Assembly: GCA_038040395.1 (NCBI GenBank)
Contig: JBBPIJ010000004.1
Location: forward strand, 1-64,000
Source of the DNA: VAXT01 sp038040395
GTDB lineage: Bacteria; Actinomycetota; Thermoleophilia; Gaiellales; Gaiellaceae
Direction: 5' to 3'
DNA length: 64,000 bases
A program made the translations under genes and the position numbers. The notes below the pieces were generated by a model, which worked only from the letters and a program-made list of their open reading frames with translations, did not search any database and was not told the origin of the DNA. This document shows, one piece after another, positions 15,834 through 22,365 of the stretch (positions within the stretch are counted from its first letter, which is position 1; each line of letters starts with the position of its first letter).

Positions 15834-16568
15834 GTGGCGAGTGGTGCGAGAAATAGTGGCGACTTCATCCCTCGTGTCACAAAGCGCTGCCTCACCGAAG
15901 ACCTTGGGCTGAACCCAGAGAGCGTCGATCTAACGATCGACGAACTAGCCGACGCAAATGAGGTCGCCGCCGCATTTCGGGATCGGCGCGCTGAGGTTCA
16001 GTCGGCTGGCCAAGAACCCATCCGGTCGCTTCTGCCGGGCGTAGTTGCCTTCTCGCTTCATGTCGGTCGGTATCGGGCTGCGACCTGGCACCACCAAGAA
16101 CCTGGAGTGATCTGGCTACTCGCAGTGGGTTATCACCGCGAAGGTGCTCAAGACGATGCCTATGAGTACTTCGGCGAACTCAAGGCTGCGGGGCGGCTCT
16201 TGCCTGACAAGCAAGACATGGTCGCGTACATTCGGTCACAGGTTCCGACCCTTGCTCGGAGCCTCCTTGAAGACGTTCCGAATCTGGTCTCGGCCGCTCG
16301 ACAAAGTCCTGGAGAGATTCAAATTGGTGTCATCGGCGAACGAATTGGAGTGCGTCTTGTCTACGAGGACAACGACCCTCCTATGTTGACCGTGGCGATC
16401 AGTCAGCGACTTTGGCCCGGTGAGATGACGGTCCCAGCAGATTGGCTCATCAGAGTCGCCGCTGCCTTCTTGCCGGATACGCCCGCCGAGAAACTCTCGA
16501 TCGTCTTTGATCTTGGGGGTCACGACCTTCAGCCAGACGAAATTGCGTTCTGCGATTTCTCTGATTAG
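15834..16568 (+). CDS. RelE/ParE-like toxin-type protein (probable)
   Basis: 244 aa from GTG 15834; TAGGGT lies 9 nt upstream, so a leaderless start is possible. The centre reads LHVGRYRAATWHHQ, then VIWLLAVGYHREG and DDAYEYFGELKAAGRLLPD. I recognise this as the pattern of a widespread actinobacterial family whose beta-rich core resembles RelE-type RNases. The remainder is an extended C-terminal domain of unknown role. It pairs with the preceding RHH-like gene. No catalytic residues can be assigned with confidence, so the toxin call is mainly contextual. Confidence 0.55.
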   Translation: MASGARNSGDFIPRVTKRCLTEDLGLNPESVDLTIDELADANEVAAAFRDRRAEVQSAGQEPIRSLLPGVVAFSLHVGRYRAATWHHQEPGVIWLLAVGYHREGAQDDAYEYFGELKAAGRLLPDKQDMVAYIRSQVPTLARSLLEDVPNLVSAARQSPGEIQIGVIGERIGVRLVYEDNDPPMLTVAISQRLWPGEMTVPADWLIRVAAAFLPDTPAEKLSIVFDLGGHDLQPDEIAFCDFSD

Positions 16569-16631
16569 AAGACGCTGAAATGAAGGCGGCGCTCCGAGCG
16601 GACTTCGAACTCGAGCTCGACGCCAAGGCCG

Positions 16632-16964
16632 CTAGTGGTTCTCGCGCTCGCGATCGAGAACGTCCGCGCAGGGCAGGCAAAACGGCGCGAGCTCAGCCGC
16701 CTTCTCCGCCAGGCGCCGATTGACCTCGCCGTCGCCAAGGTCATCGGCGTACTTGCGGATGGCCTCCACGTACTGGTCGGTCAACGGTTCGAGGTTCTCC
16801 TGATACGGCGGCGCGCTGAGGGTCATGTTCGAGATCGCGTAGTCGAGCTCGGCGAACCTGGCATTCATGGCGGCCTTCTCGGCTGCGGACTGTTCATTCT
16901 CGCGGCACCCCACGAGCATGGCCGCCGCGATGAGAAGGACGCCTACGGTCTTGGTCGCCGCCAT
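16632..16964 (-). CDS. Small lipoprotein of unknown function
   Basis: 110 aa with a textbook lipoprotein signal: a short basic start, hydrophobic helix, then the lipobox LVGC with Cys20 as the lipidation site. The mature part is charged and helical with a late CLPC pair. TAGCAT 9 nt before the ATG suggests a leaderless mRNA. It converges on the toxin-like gene and starts 113 bp from the divergent hydrolase. No family recognised; it sits on the outer face of the membrane. Confidence 0.75.
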   Translation of the reverse strand: MAATKTVGVLLIAAAMLVGCRENEQSAAEKAAMNARFAELDYAISNMTLSAPPYQENLEPLTDQYVEAIRKYADDLGDGEVNRRLAEKAAELAPFCLPCADVLDRERENH

Positions 16965-17077
16965 GTAGAGCTGATGCTAGGCGCAGTCTGGGAATAGCCA
17001 CGCCGCAACTTCGTTGACCTGTCACGTAACGCCTGCGTGAGACAGCAGGCCAGTCTCGGGGGGAGTAAGGAGCCGCA

Positions 17078-17908
17078 ATGAACGCCGCCAGCACCGATCC
17101 GACCGGAGCCGGGACGATCGTCCTGATCCACGGGCTCTGGATGACGCCGCGCAGCTGGGAACACTGGGCTGAGCGCTACAGGAGCAAGGGGTACACCGTC
17201 CTCACGCCGGCCTGGCCGGGGATGGAGGTCGAGGTCGAAGCCCTGAACGCCGATCCGTCGCCGCTCGAGAACCTCGACGTCGACACGATCGTCGACCACT
17301 ACGAGAACATCATCCGCGAGCTCGACAGCCCGCCGATCATCATGGGCCACTCGTTCGGCGGAGGCTTTACGCAGATCCTGCTCGACCGTGGCGTGGGCGC
17401 GGCAGGCGTCGGCGTCGCACCGGCGACCGTCAAGGGTGTGCGCGACCAGCCCCTCTCGACGATCAAAGCAACGGCGCCGCTGCTCAGCCACCCGTTCAGG
17501 AAGTACGGCGGGCTGAACGAGAAGCAGTTCCACTACGCGTTCGCGAACACCCTCAGCCAGGAGGAGTCGGACCAGATCCGGGGGCGCTACGCCGTGCCGG
17601 GGCCTACCGAGGTCCTCAAGGAAGGGGCGTTCGCGAACTTCATGCGCCACGCGGCGATGGCCGTCAACTTCGAGAACGAGAACCGGGCGCCGATGCTCTT
17701 CATCGCGTTCGAGAACGACCACATCATCCCGCCGAAGGTGGCCCGCCACAACGCGGAGAAGTACACGGCGAAGGCGGTCGAGTTCAAGGAGTTCCCGGGC
17801 CGGCCGCACTTCCCGGGCGCACCCGGCTGGGAAGAGGTCGCCGACTACGCCCTCGGCTGGGCCGCCGCGAACGCGACGACACCGGTCACGGCCGGTCAGG
17901 CGCACTGA
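17078..17908 (+). CDS. Alpha/beta hydrolase
   Basis: A 276-aa enzyme with oxyanion-hole motif LIHGLWM near the N-terminus and nucleophile elbow GHSFGG with Ser92. Late residues include the Asp of FENDHIIPP and a His in GRPHFPGAPGW, completing a plausible Ser-Asp-His triad. No signal peptide, so cytoplasmic. GGGGGAGTAAGGAG supplies a Shine-Dalgarno. The 21-bp spacing to the iron-sulfur gene downstream suggests co-transcription with it and the glutaredoxin gene. The substrate (ester, lactone or haloalkane) cannot be deduced. Confidence 0.9.
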   Translation: MNAASTDPTGAGTIVLIHGLWMTPRSWEHWAERYRSKGYTVLTPAWPGMEVEVEALNADPSPLENLDVDTIVDHYENIIRELDSPPIIMGHSFGGGFTQILLDRGVGAAGVGVAPATVKGVRDQPLSTIKATAPLLSHPFRKYGGLNEKQFHYAFANTLSQEESDQIRGRYAVPGPTEVLKEGAFANFMRHAAMAVNFENENRAPMLFIAFENDHIIPPKVARHNAEKYTAKAVEFKEFPGRPHFPGAPGWEEVADYALGWAAANATTPVTAGQAH

Positions 17909-17929
17909 GAGGAACGTGATCGCCCTCTG

Positions 17930-18361
17930 ATGCCGGTCAACAAGCGGCCCGTGGTCAAGGAGTACGCGACCGAGGAGATCGTGGTCGAGTGGGAGCCGCG
18001 CCTCTGCTACCACTCGCTCAACTGCGTCCGGTCGCTGCCGCAGGTGTTCGACAAAGAGGGCCGACCGTGGATCAAGGTCGACGCCGCATCGGCCGACGAG
18101 GTCGAAGCGACTGTCCGACGCTGCCCTTCGGGGGCGCTCCGCTCGCGGCGGCTGGGCGCTCCCGTGGCAGCGCAGCAGCAGCATTTGGAGATTCGGGCAT
18201 CGCCGCAGGGGCCGTTGCTCATAACAGGCGGCGTCCGCATCCTCGACGACGAGGGAAACGTCCTCTACGAGGGCGAGCGGGCCGCGCTCTGCCGGTGCGG
18301 CGGTTCGAGCAACAAGCCGTTCTGCGACGGCACGCACAAGACGAACGGCTTCGAGGGCTGA
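17930..18361 (+). CDS. CDGSH iron-sulfur protein with N-terminal divergent 4Fe-4S domain
   Basis: 143 aa with two metal modules. Residues about 10-65 (CYHSLNCVRSLPQVF and later RRCPSGAL) resemble the mono-cluster ferredoxin-like Fer4_19 domain. The C-terminal 35 residues contain LCRCGGSSNKPFCDGTH, the CDGSH-type three-Cys one-His site that binds a labile 2Fe-2S cluster. The same two-domain architecture is common in actinobacteria and is thought to serve redox or Fe-S transfer. The neighbouring glutaredoxin gene, 3 bp downstream, fits a redox role. Confidence 0.9.
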   Translation: MPVNKRPVVKEYATEEIVVEWEPRLCYHSLNCVRSLPQVFDKEGRPWIKVDAASADEVEATVRRCPSGALRSRRLGAPVAAQQQHLEIRASPQGPLLITGGVRILDDEGNVLYEGERAALCRCGGSSNKPFCDGTHKTNGFEG

Positions 18362-18364
18362 CGA

Positions 18365-18790
18365 ATGCTGACGCTGTACCAGGCCGAGTGGTGCCCGTTC
18401 TCCTCAGCTGTGCGCGAGATCCTCACCGAGCTCGGCCTCGACTTCGTCGCTCGCCAGGTCGAGCCCTGGCCCGTGGAGAGAGACGGTCTGCGCGCGGTCG
18501 CCGGGACGGACCAGATCCCGACGCTCGAAACGGAGGACGGTCGCTTCTTCCACGGCACGCGCGCGATCTACGGGTACCTGCGCGAGCTGGAGTCCGGGGA
18601 GTACGCCGAGGCCCACCGGCAGCGCTTCCGCGATCATCACGACGCACGCGAATCCGATGCGGCCGGGCAGCTCGTCGAGTTCTTCCAACCGAGCGAACCG
18701 GCGGAGCCGGTTACTGCGACGCCGGATGAGGCGCTCGTCGTCGACGTTCCGACGCTTCACGCTACGAGCTGCGACTCGACGAGCGCGTGA
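18365..18790 (+). CDS. Glutaredoxin/GST-N-like monothiol protein, C-terminus probably altered by frameshift
   Basis: 141 aa. Residues 1-75 form a thioredoxin-like fold with a CPFS monothiol motif (TLYQAEWCPFSSAV) and a cis-Pro/TxxP region (QIPTLETEDGRFF), like glutaredoxins or GST N-terminal domains. From about residue 120, ATPDEALVVDVPTL resembles the N-terminus of short GNAT acetyltransferases, and the rest of that GNAT continues in another frame at 18760. The natural protein may end earlier, or the two domains may have been one fused gene before a 1-base change. It lies 3 bp after the CDGSH gene. Confidence 0.75.
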   Translation: MLTLYQAEWCPFSSAVREILTELGLDFVARQVEPWPVERDGLRAVAGTDQIPTLETEDGRFFHGTRAIYGYLRELESGEYAEAHRQRFRDHHDARESDAAGQLVEFFQPSEPAEPVTATPDEALVVDVPTLHATSCDSTSA

Positions 18791-19041
18791 TCGGAGCCGC
18801 CGCGTACCACCGTCGAGGGAACCGGATCGCGTTCACGCACACCGAAGTCGACGAAGCGTGTGCGGGACGCGGCTTCGGCAGCCGTCTGGCGGCGGCGGCG
18901 CTCGAAGACGCGCGTCGACAGGGCCTGGAGGTCGTTCCGCTCTGCCCCTTCATAGCGCAGTACATCAACGGCCACCCCGAGCACGAGGATCTCGTCGCTG
19001 CGAGCTACCGCGACCATGAGGCCCGTGCCGTGACACGATGA
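18787..19041 (+). CDS. Short GNAT-family N-acetyltransferase (YjdJ-like), N-terminus displaced by frameshift
   Basis: 84 aa from GTG 18787, overlapping the preceding stop as GTGA. FTHTEVDEACAGRGFGSRL is the acetyl-CoA pyrophosphate-binding motif, and VVPLCPFIAQYINGHPEHEDLV is the characteristic end of the single-domain Gcn5-like YjdJ group. The first strand, expected just before (RYELRLDERVIGAAAY), is encoded in this frame from about 18760 but lacks a start codon. The still earlier residues VVDVP lie in the glutaredoxin frame. So either a 1-nt indel or a recoding event separates the pieces. Confidence 0.65.
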   Translation: MIGAAAYHRRGNRIAFTHTEVDEACAGRGFGSRLAAAALEDARRQGLEVVPLCPFIAQYINGHPEHEDLVAASYRDHEARAVTR

Positions 19042-19055
19042 CTCCGGAGGTTCCG

Positions 19056-19298
19056 ATGGAAGACGAGCAGATCCACGGCAACATCGAGAAACTCGTCGCC
19101 GAAGAGCACGAGCTCTACGAGCGCGGCGTCGGCGGAGGGCTGAGCGAGACCGAGCACGGGCGACTCGAGTCGATCAAGGTCTCCCTCGACCAGTGCTGGG
19201 ATCTTCTCCGCCAGCGCCGTGCGCTCCGCGAGGCCGGCTTCGAGCCGGACTCGGCCAAGGTCCGCGATCCCGAGGTCGTCGAGCGGTACGAGCAGTAG
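19056..19298 (+). CDS. DUF2630 family protein
   Basis: 80 aa, helical, with the family pattern IEKLVAEEHELYERG, LSETEHGRLESIKVSLDQCWDLL and RQRRALREAG, and a charged end. I prefer ATG 19056, because CCGGAGG lies 8 nt upstream; ATG 19038 in the same frame would add six residues and overlap the GNAT stop. DUF2630 proteins are small cytoplasmic actinobacterial proteins of unknown role. The gene ends the cluster of redox and acetyltransferase genes. Confidence 0.85.
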   Translation: MEDEQIHGNIEKLVAEEHELYERGVGGGLSETEHGRLESIKVSLDQCWDLLRQRRALREAGFEPDSAKVRDPEVVERYEQ

Positions 19299-19352
19299 CC
19301 CGTTGAGGATCGTCGGCCTGGGCGGCTCGCTCGCCGCTTAGCGCCTCCCGGG

Positions 19353-19772
19353 TTACTCGTCCCTTCGAGACCGGTCCAGGCACTCGTCGATCGCCGGATC
19401 GCGAGGCCCATTGAAGAGGACGTTGCCCCGGCGTGGGCTGCGCTCACTGTCCGAGACCTCGCCGTGCTTGGCATCCTGGGGCGTCGGCGCGAACCACAGC
19501 GACGTCCACTCGCTGACCCCACCGCCCCGGAACGTGACCTCGAGCTCTCCCCAATCACGGCCGGCCGGGCGACGCTCCACGGTGCGGCCACGTGCTTCGA
19601 GGCACCGCTGCGTCATGACCATCGAATAGGAATGACCGTAGTCGCTGACCGCCTCAACGACGCGGGCGCCGAGCACGATGCCGAGCGCGACGAGGAAGAC
19701 CAGGAACACCGCCGTCGCGACGGCGTAAGCGGGGATGACGAGTGCGGCTATCGCTAGACGGCCGATCGACAC
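19353..19772 (-). CDS. Single-span membrane protein of unknown function
   Basis: 139 aa from GTG 19772. One long hydrophobic stretch near the N-terminus (LAIAALVIPAYAVATAVFLVFLVALGIVLG) could span the membrane once or as a tight hairpin. It is followed by a soluble domain with two cysteines (QRCLEARG and DECLDRS). An in-frame ATG at 19841 is possible but would overlap the VOC gene by 50 bp and translate its reverse-frame tail, so I prefer the shorter form. It probably shares a message with the VOC gene upstream. No family recognised. Confidence 0.6.
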   Translation of the reverse strand: MSIGRLAIAALVIPAYAVATAVFLVFLVALGIVLGARVVEAVSDYGHSYSMVMTQRCLEARGRTVERRPAGRDWGELEVTFRGGGVSEWTSLWFAPTPQDAKHGEVSDSERSPRRGNVLFNGPRDPAIDECLDRSRRDE

Positions 19773-19791
19773 CCCTGATCCGGTCGGCTCC

Positions 19792-20157
19792 TCAACCCGT
19801 CGAGCGCTGACCGATGTAGATCGCGTTCCCGTCGGGGTCAACGACGGTCGCCACCCGCTCCCCCCACTCCTCGTCCGCCGGCTCGCTCACCACGGAGACG
19901 TCCACCTCGCGCAGGCGGGCTACCTCGGCATCGACGTCGTCGCAATAGAGCCAGAGCGAGGCCCGACCGGGCGGCTCGACTTCGTCGACAAGGGTGAGGC
20001 CGAGTGAGAACGACCCGAGTCCGACCAAGACAAAGGACGACTTCCCCTCGTCAGGAAACCGATACCGCTCCTGGAACCGCAGGTGCTCGCGGTAAAACGC
20101 AACCGCCCGCGGTAGGTCGGCCGTGTGGAAGATAGGAAACGCGTCCCGGAACGCCAT
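19792..20157 (-). CDS. VOC (glyoxalase/bleomycin-resistance-like) family protein
   Basis: 121 aa with the vicinal-oxygen-chelate pattern: FPIFHTADLPRAVAFYREHLRF at the start, a beta-rich middle with LWLYCDDVDAEVARLRE, and ATVVDPDGNAIYIGQ at the end. Metal ligands would be His11 and a late Glu-type residue, but the late one is not obvious, so activity may be non-catalytic binding. TAAGGT (20169-20164) lies 6 nt before the ATG, supporting a leaderless start. A second VOC-type gene is transcribed divergently 121 bp away. Confidence 0.87.
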   Translation of the reverse strand: MAFRDAFPIFHTADLPRAVAFYREHLRFQERYRFPDEGKSSFVLVGLGSFSLGLTLVDEVEPPGRASLWLYCDDVDAEVARLREVDVSVVSEPADEEWGERVATVVDPDGNAIYIGQRSTG

Positions 20158-20277
20158 GCCTCGACCTTAACGCGACGAGCAGGTGTCGGAGTCCGTTTCT
20201 TGTCAAGGCCTACGTGTGCCCATTCTGTGACAACGTGCACTCGGAGCTCGCCCGGGGTTTTCGTTAGAACTCCGGCC

Positions 20278-20685
20278 GTGATTTCCAATCGGTCCGTGCC
20301 GAACGCTCAGGTCATTCCCGAGCTCCCGTACGACGACGTGGGCGAGGCGAGCGACTGGCTCTGCCGCGCCTTCGGATTCACGGAGCGACTTCGCATCGGC
20401 AATCACCGGGCGCAGCTCGTCTTCGGCGACGGAGCCGTGATCGTGGTCGAGCGGGGCGACGACGCCTCGGCGAGCTCCGTCCTCGTGCGCGTTGAGGAGG
20501 CCGACAGCCATCACCAGCGAGCAGCGAGCCACGACGCGCTGATCCTGCAGCCGCCGACCGACTATCCGTACGGAGAACGGCAGTACACGGCCAAGGACAT
20601 CGGCGGCCACCACTGGACGTTCTCTCAGTCGACCGCCGACGTCGACCCCGCCTCGTGGGGCGGAACCTTGTCCGAAGGCGACTAG
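20278..20685 (+). CDS. VOC family protein (glyoxalase superfamily)
   Basis: 135 aa from GTG 20278. The VOC pattern is visible as VIPELPYDDVGEASDWLCRAFGFTERLRIGN, followed by VFGDGAVIVVERG and YTAKDIGGHHWTFSQS, which matches the PF00903/YycE-like family end (DPxGHxW with GGHHW). It lacks a signal peptide and is probably cytoplasmic. The frame is open further upstream to 20125, but that stretch overlaps the divergent promoter region. Substrate unknown; related proteins bind antibiotics or glyoxal adducts. Confidence 0.82.
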   Translation: MISNRSVPNAQVIPELPYDDVGEASDWLCRAFGFTERLRIGNHRAQLVFGDGAVIVVERGDDASASSVLVRVEEADSHHQRAASHDALILQPPTDYPYGERQYTAKDIGGHHWTFSQSTADVDPASWGGTLSEGD

Positions 20686-20698
20686 ATCCGCCTGCTCT

Positions 20699-21268
20699 TC
20701 AAACCATCGCGAGGGCGGTATGCGGCCGACCGCCCCGCCGCTTCACTCGCAGCAGCGCGACACCAAGCGTCACCCACGCAGCCTCGAACACGACGAGCCC
20801 CGCGTCGTGGATCGGGTTGTCTCCGGCGGTAAGGGCCACGAGAAGCCCGGCCACCGCCGCAATCGGCAAGAGCCACGCACGACCGAGCGTTGGACGCAGA
20901 TCGCGTGCGAAGAGCAGCTGCCCAACGAGGATGAGCAGGAAGCCAAGGGCAAACAGGATGAAGTTCTCCGGTATCTCGCCTGTTCGGATGAGCTCGACTA
21001 CGACCTGGATCGCGAACAGTGCGAGGAGGCCGAGTCCGACAAGTGCGAGCCGCATGCCAATGCGCCCGAGCCGCGTGCCCGTGATCACACGCCGCAATCC
21101 CCAGAGCGCCACCCCAAGCGCCAGGACGCCCGCGCTCCAGAGCCCCACGAAGACGCCGTCCACGAGGTCCGAGGGTGAGCCGAACACGAGCTCTCCGCCG
21201 TGGCCGGCGAAGATCAGCGCGCCGGCAAGGATTGCTGCGACGCTGGTACGCAGGTCGGAACGCGACAC
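20699..21268 (-). CDS. Multi-pass membrane protein of unknown function
   Basis: 189 aa with about six hydrophobic helices, for example VAAILAGALIFAG, WSAGVLALGVALWGL, MRLALVGLGLLALFAIQVVV, NFILFALGFLLILVGQLLF and LLPIAAVAGLLVAL, and short polar loops. TATCCT 8 nt before the GTG start suggests a leaderless mRNA. It converges with the VOC gene 13 bp away. No transporter signature was found; it resembles generic actinobacterial integral membrane proteins. Confidence 0.75.
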   Translation of the reverse strand: MSRSDLRTSVAAILAGALIFAGHGGELVFGSPSDLVDGVFVGLWSAGVLALGVALWGLRRVITGTRLGRIGMRLALVGLGLLALFAIQVVVELIRTGEIPENFILFALGFLLILVGQLLFARDLRPTLGRAWLLPIAAVAGLLVALTAGDNPIHDAGLVVFEAAWVTLGVALLRVKRRGGRPHTALAMV

Positions 21269-21321
21269 GATGGGCGAGGATAGGTCGCTGGGTGGGGCGG
21301 ATGCAACCGGAGGCGAAGGCT

Positions 21322-21852
21322 TTAGGTCGCGTCGGCGGAATCGGCGCGCTCACGCCGCACGAGCGCGTGGGTTTGTCCGTCCTCGGGATCGACGAACTCC
21401 TTGACGACGCTGAAGCCGGCCTTCTCGAAGGCGCGGATCGACGCGACGTTCTGAACATCGGGGTCAGCGACGCAGCTCGTCGTCGACGGTAAGGCGAACA
21501 CGATCTCGTCCACGAAGCGCCGCAGGATCTCACTGCCGATGCCTTGCCCGGTCAGCTCCTCGTCGCCGATCAGGAGATCGACTCCGGCAACGCCCTCACC
21601 CTCTCCGATCAGCGCCGCGTAGTCGGGATAGTCGGAGACCAGATAGGTCTGGACAAAGCTGATTGGCTGCTCGTCGAGAACCGCGAGGTACAGGTCGGTC
21701 GGATCCGTTCCTTCGATCGACGGCAAGTAGTGCTCCACGATCTCGTCATAGGTCTCTCGGTCCTTCCACCAGCGCCGCACGTGAGGCCGCTGCAGCCACT
21801 CGTGCAGCAGCCGTAGGTCGCCCTCCTCCATCGGTCGGAACCGGAGCTTCAT
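21322..21852 (-). CDS. GNAT acetyltransferase of the aminoglycoside 6'-N-acetyltransferase type
   Basis: 176 aa from ATG 21852. It starts LRFRPMEEGDLRLLHEWLQRPHVRRWW, the hallmark of AAC(6')/RimJ-like GNAT enzymes. DLLIGDEELTGQGIGSEILRRF carries the acetyl-CoA loop, and NVASIRAFEKAGF is the conserved end. The WW-x(n)-Y opening and the IGDxxxxGxG spacing recall AAC(6')-Ib relatives and the siderophore acetylase family. Resistance function is not established. It is separated by 39 bp from the divergent SemiSWEET gene. Confidence 0.87.
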   Translation of the reverse strand: MKLRFRPMEEGDLRLLHEWLQRPHVRRWWKDRETYDEIVEHYLPSIEGTDPTDLYLAVLDEQPISFVQTYLVSDYPDYAALIGEGEGVAGVDLLIGDEELTGQGIGSEILRRFVDEIVFALPSTTSCVADPDVQNVASIRAFEKAGFSVVKEFVDPEDGQTHALVRRERADSADAT

Positions 21853-21891
21853 CTCAAGGGGATCATCGACCAAGGAAGAAGAGCGAGACCG

Positions 21892-22185
21892 ATGGAGACC
21901 GTCCTCGCGACCTCGGCCGCGGCCTGGGGAGTCCTGATGGCGATCTCGCCGGGGCTCCAGATCCGCAAGATGCTCCACCATCGCTCGTCGCGGGAGGTCT
22001 CGATCTTCTACTTCTGGGTGCTGCTCGTCGGCTTCACGCTCTGGGTCGCCTACGGGCTCACGATCGACAACTGGTTCCTCGTCGTCCCGAACGCGGTCGC
22101 GTTCACCGTCTGCGTGACGACGATCGCCGTTGCGCTCCGCTTTCGCCTCGGCTCAGGCGGCGGCGCTGTCGACACCGCCGCCTGA
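21892..22185 (+). CDS. SemiSWEET sugar transporter (PQ-loop/MtN3 family)
   Basis: 97 aa with three transmembrane helices, the single triple-helix bundle that dimerises in bacterial SemiSWEETs. Helix 1 holds the PQ-type motif (MAISPGLQIRKML), followed by the cytoplasmic basic loop HHRSSREVSIFYF; TLWVAYGLTIDNW lies in helix 2 and the VPNAVAFTV helix 3 ends the protein. Such proteins exchange sugars down their gradient. The 3' end overlaps by 33 bp the convergent 70-aa gene. Confidence 0.9.
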   Translation: METVLATSAAAWGVLMAISPGLQIRKMLHHRSSREVSIFYFWVLLVGFTLWVAYGLTIDNWFLVVPNAVAFTVCVTTIAVALRFRLGSGGGAVDTAA

Positions 22186-22365
22186 GCTTCGTACGAGCTC
22201 CGCGAGCCGGGCGCGAACCCGATCGATCTCCTCCGTGTGCCGCTGGAGCTCCTCGTTGCTCACTCCTCTCGCCTCGAGGATGGGCTGAACCAGCACGAGA
22301 CCCTTCAGCTGCGTCAAGACGTCGTTGATCTCGTGGGTGCCTCGGTCGTACTCCACGGCGTTCAC
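22153..22365 (-). CDS. 70-aa helical protein translationally coupled to MFS exporter
   Basis: GTG 22365 overlaps the MFS stop as GTGA, so it is probably translated by coupling. The protein is mainly two charged helices (HEINDVLTQLKGLVLVQPILEARG, then NEELQRHTEEIDRVRARLAELV), with no signal peptide or membrane segment. It could be a small cytoplasmic partner or a helical dimer. I see no family match. Its C-terminal tail lies over the end of the SemiSWEET gene. Confidence 0.6.
   Translation of the reverse strand: MNAVEYDRGTHEINDVLTQLKGLVLVQPILEARGVSNEELQRHTEEIDRVRARLAELVRSSGGGVDSAAA

Noticed and set aside
16943..18337. A 464-codon minus-strand open frame
   Set aside because: Antisense to the alpha/beta hydrolase and the CDGSH gene, both of which have clear motifs; its composition is that of a shadow frame.
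19773..19841. Upstream start at 19841 for the membrane protein at 19353-19772
   Set aside because: It would overlap the VOC coding end by 50 bp, and the extra residues mirror the VOC reading frame; GTG 19772 avoids this.
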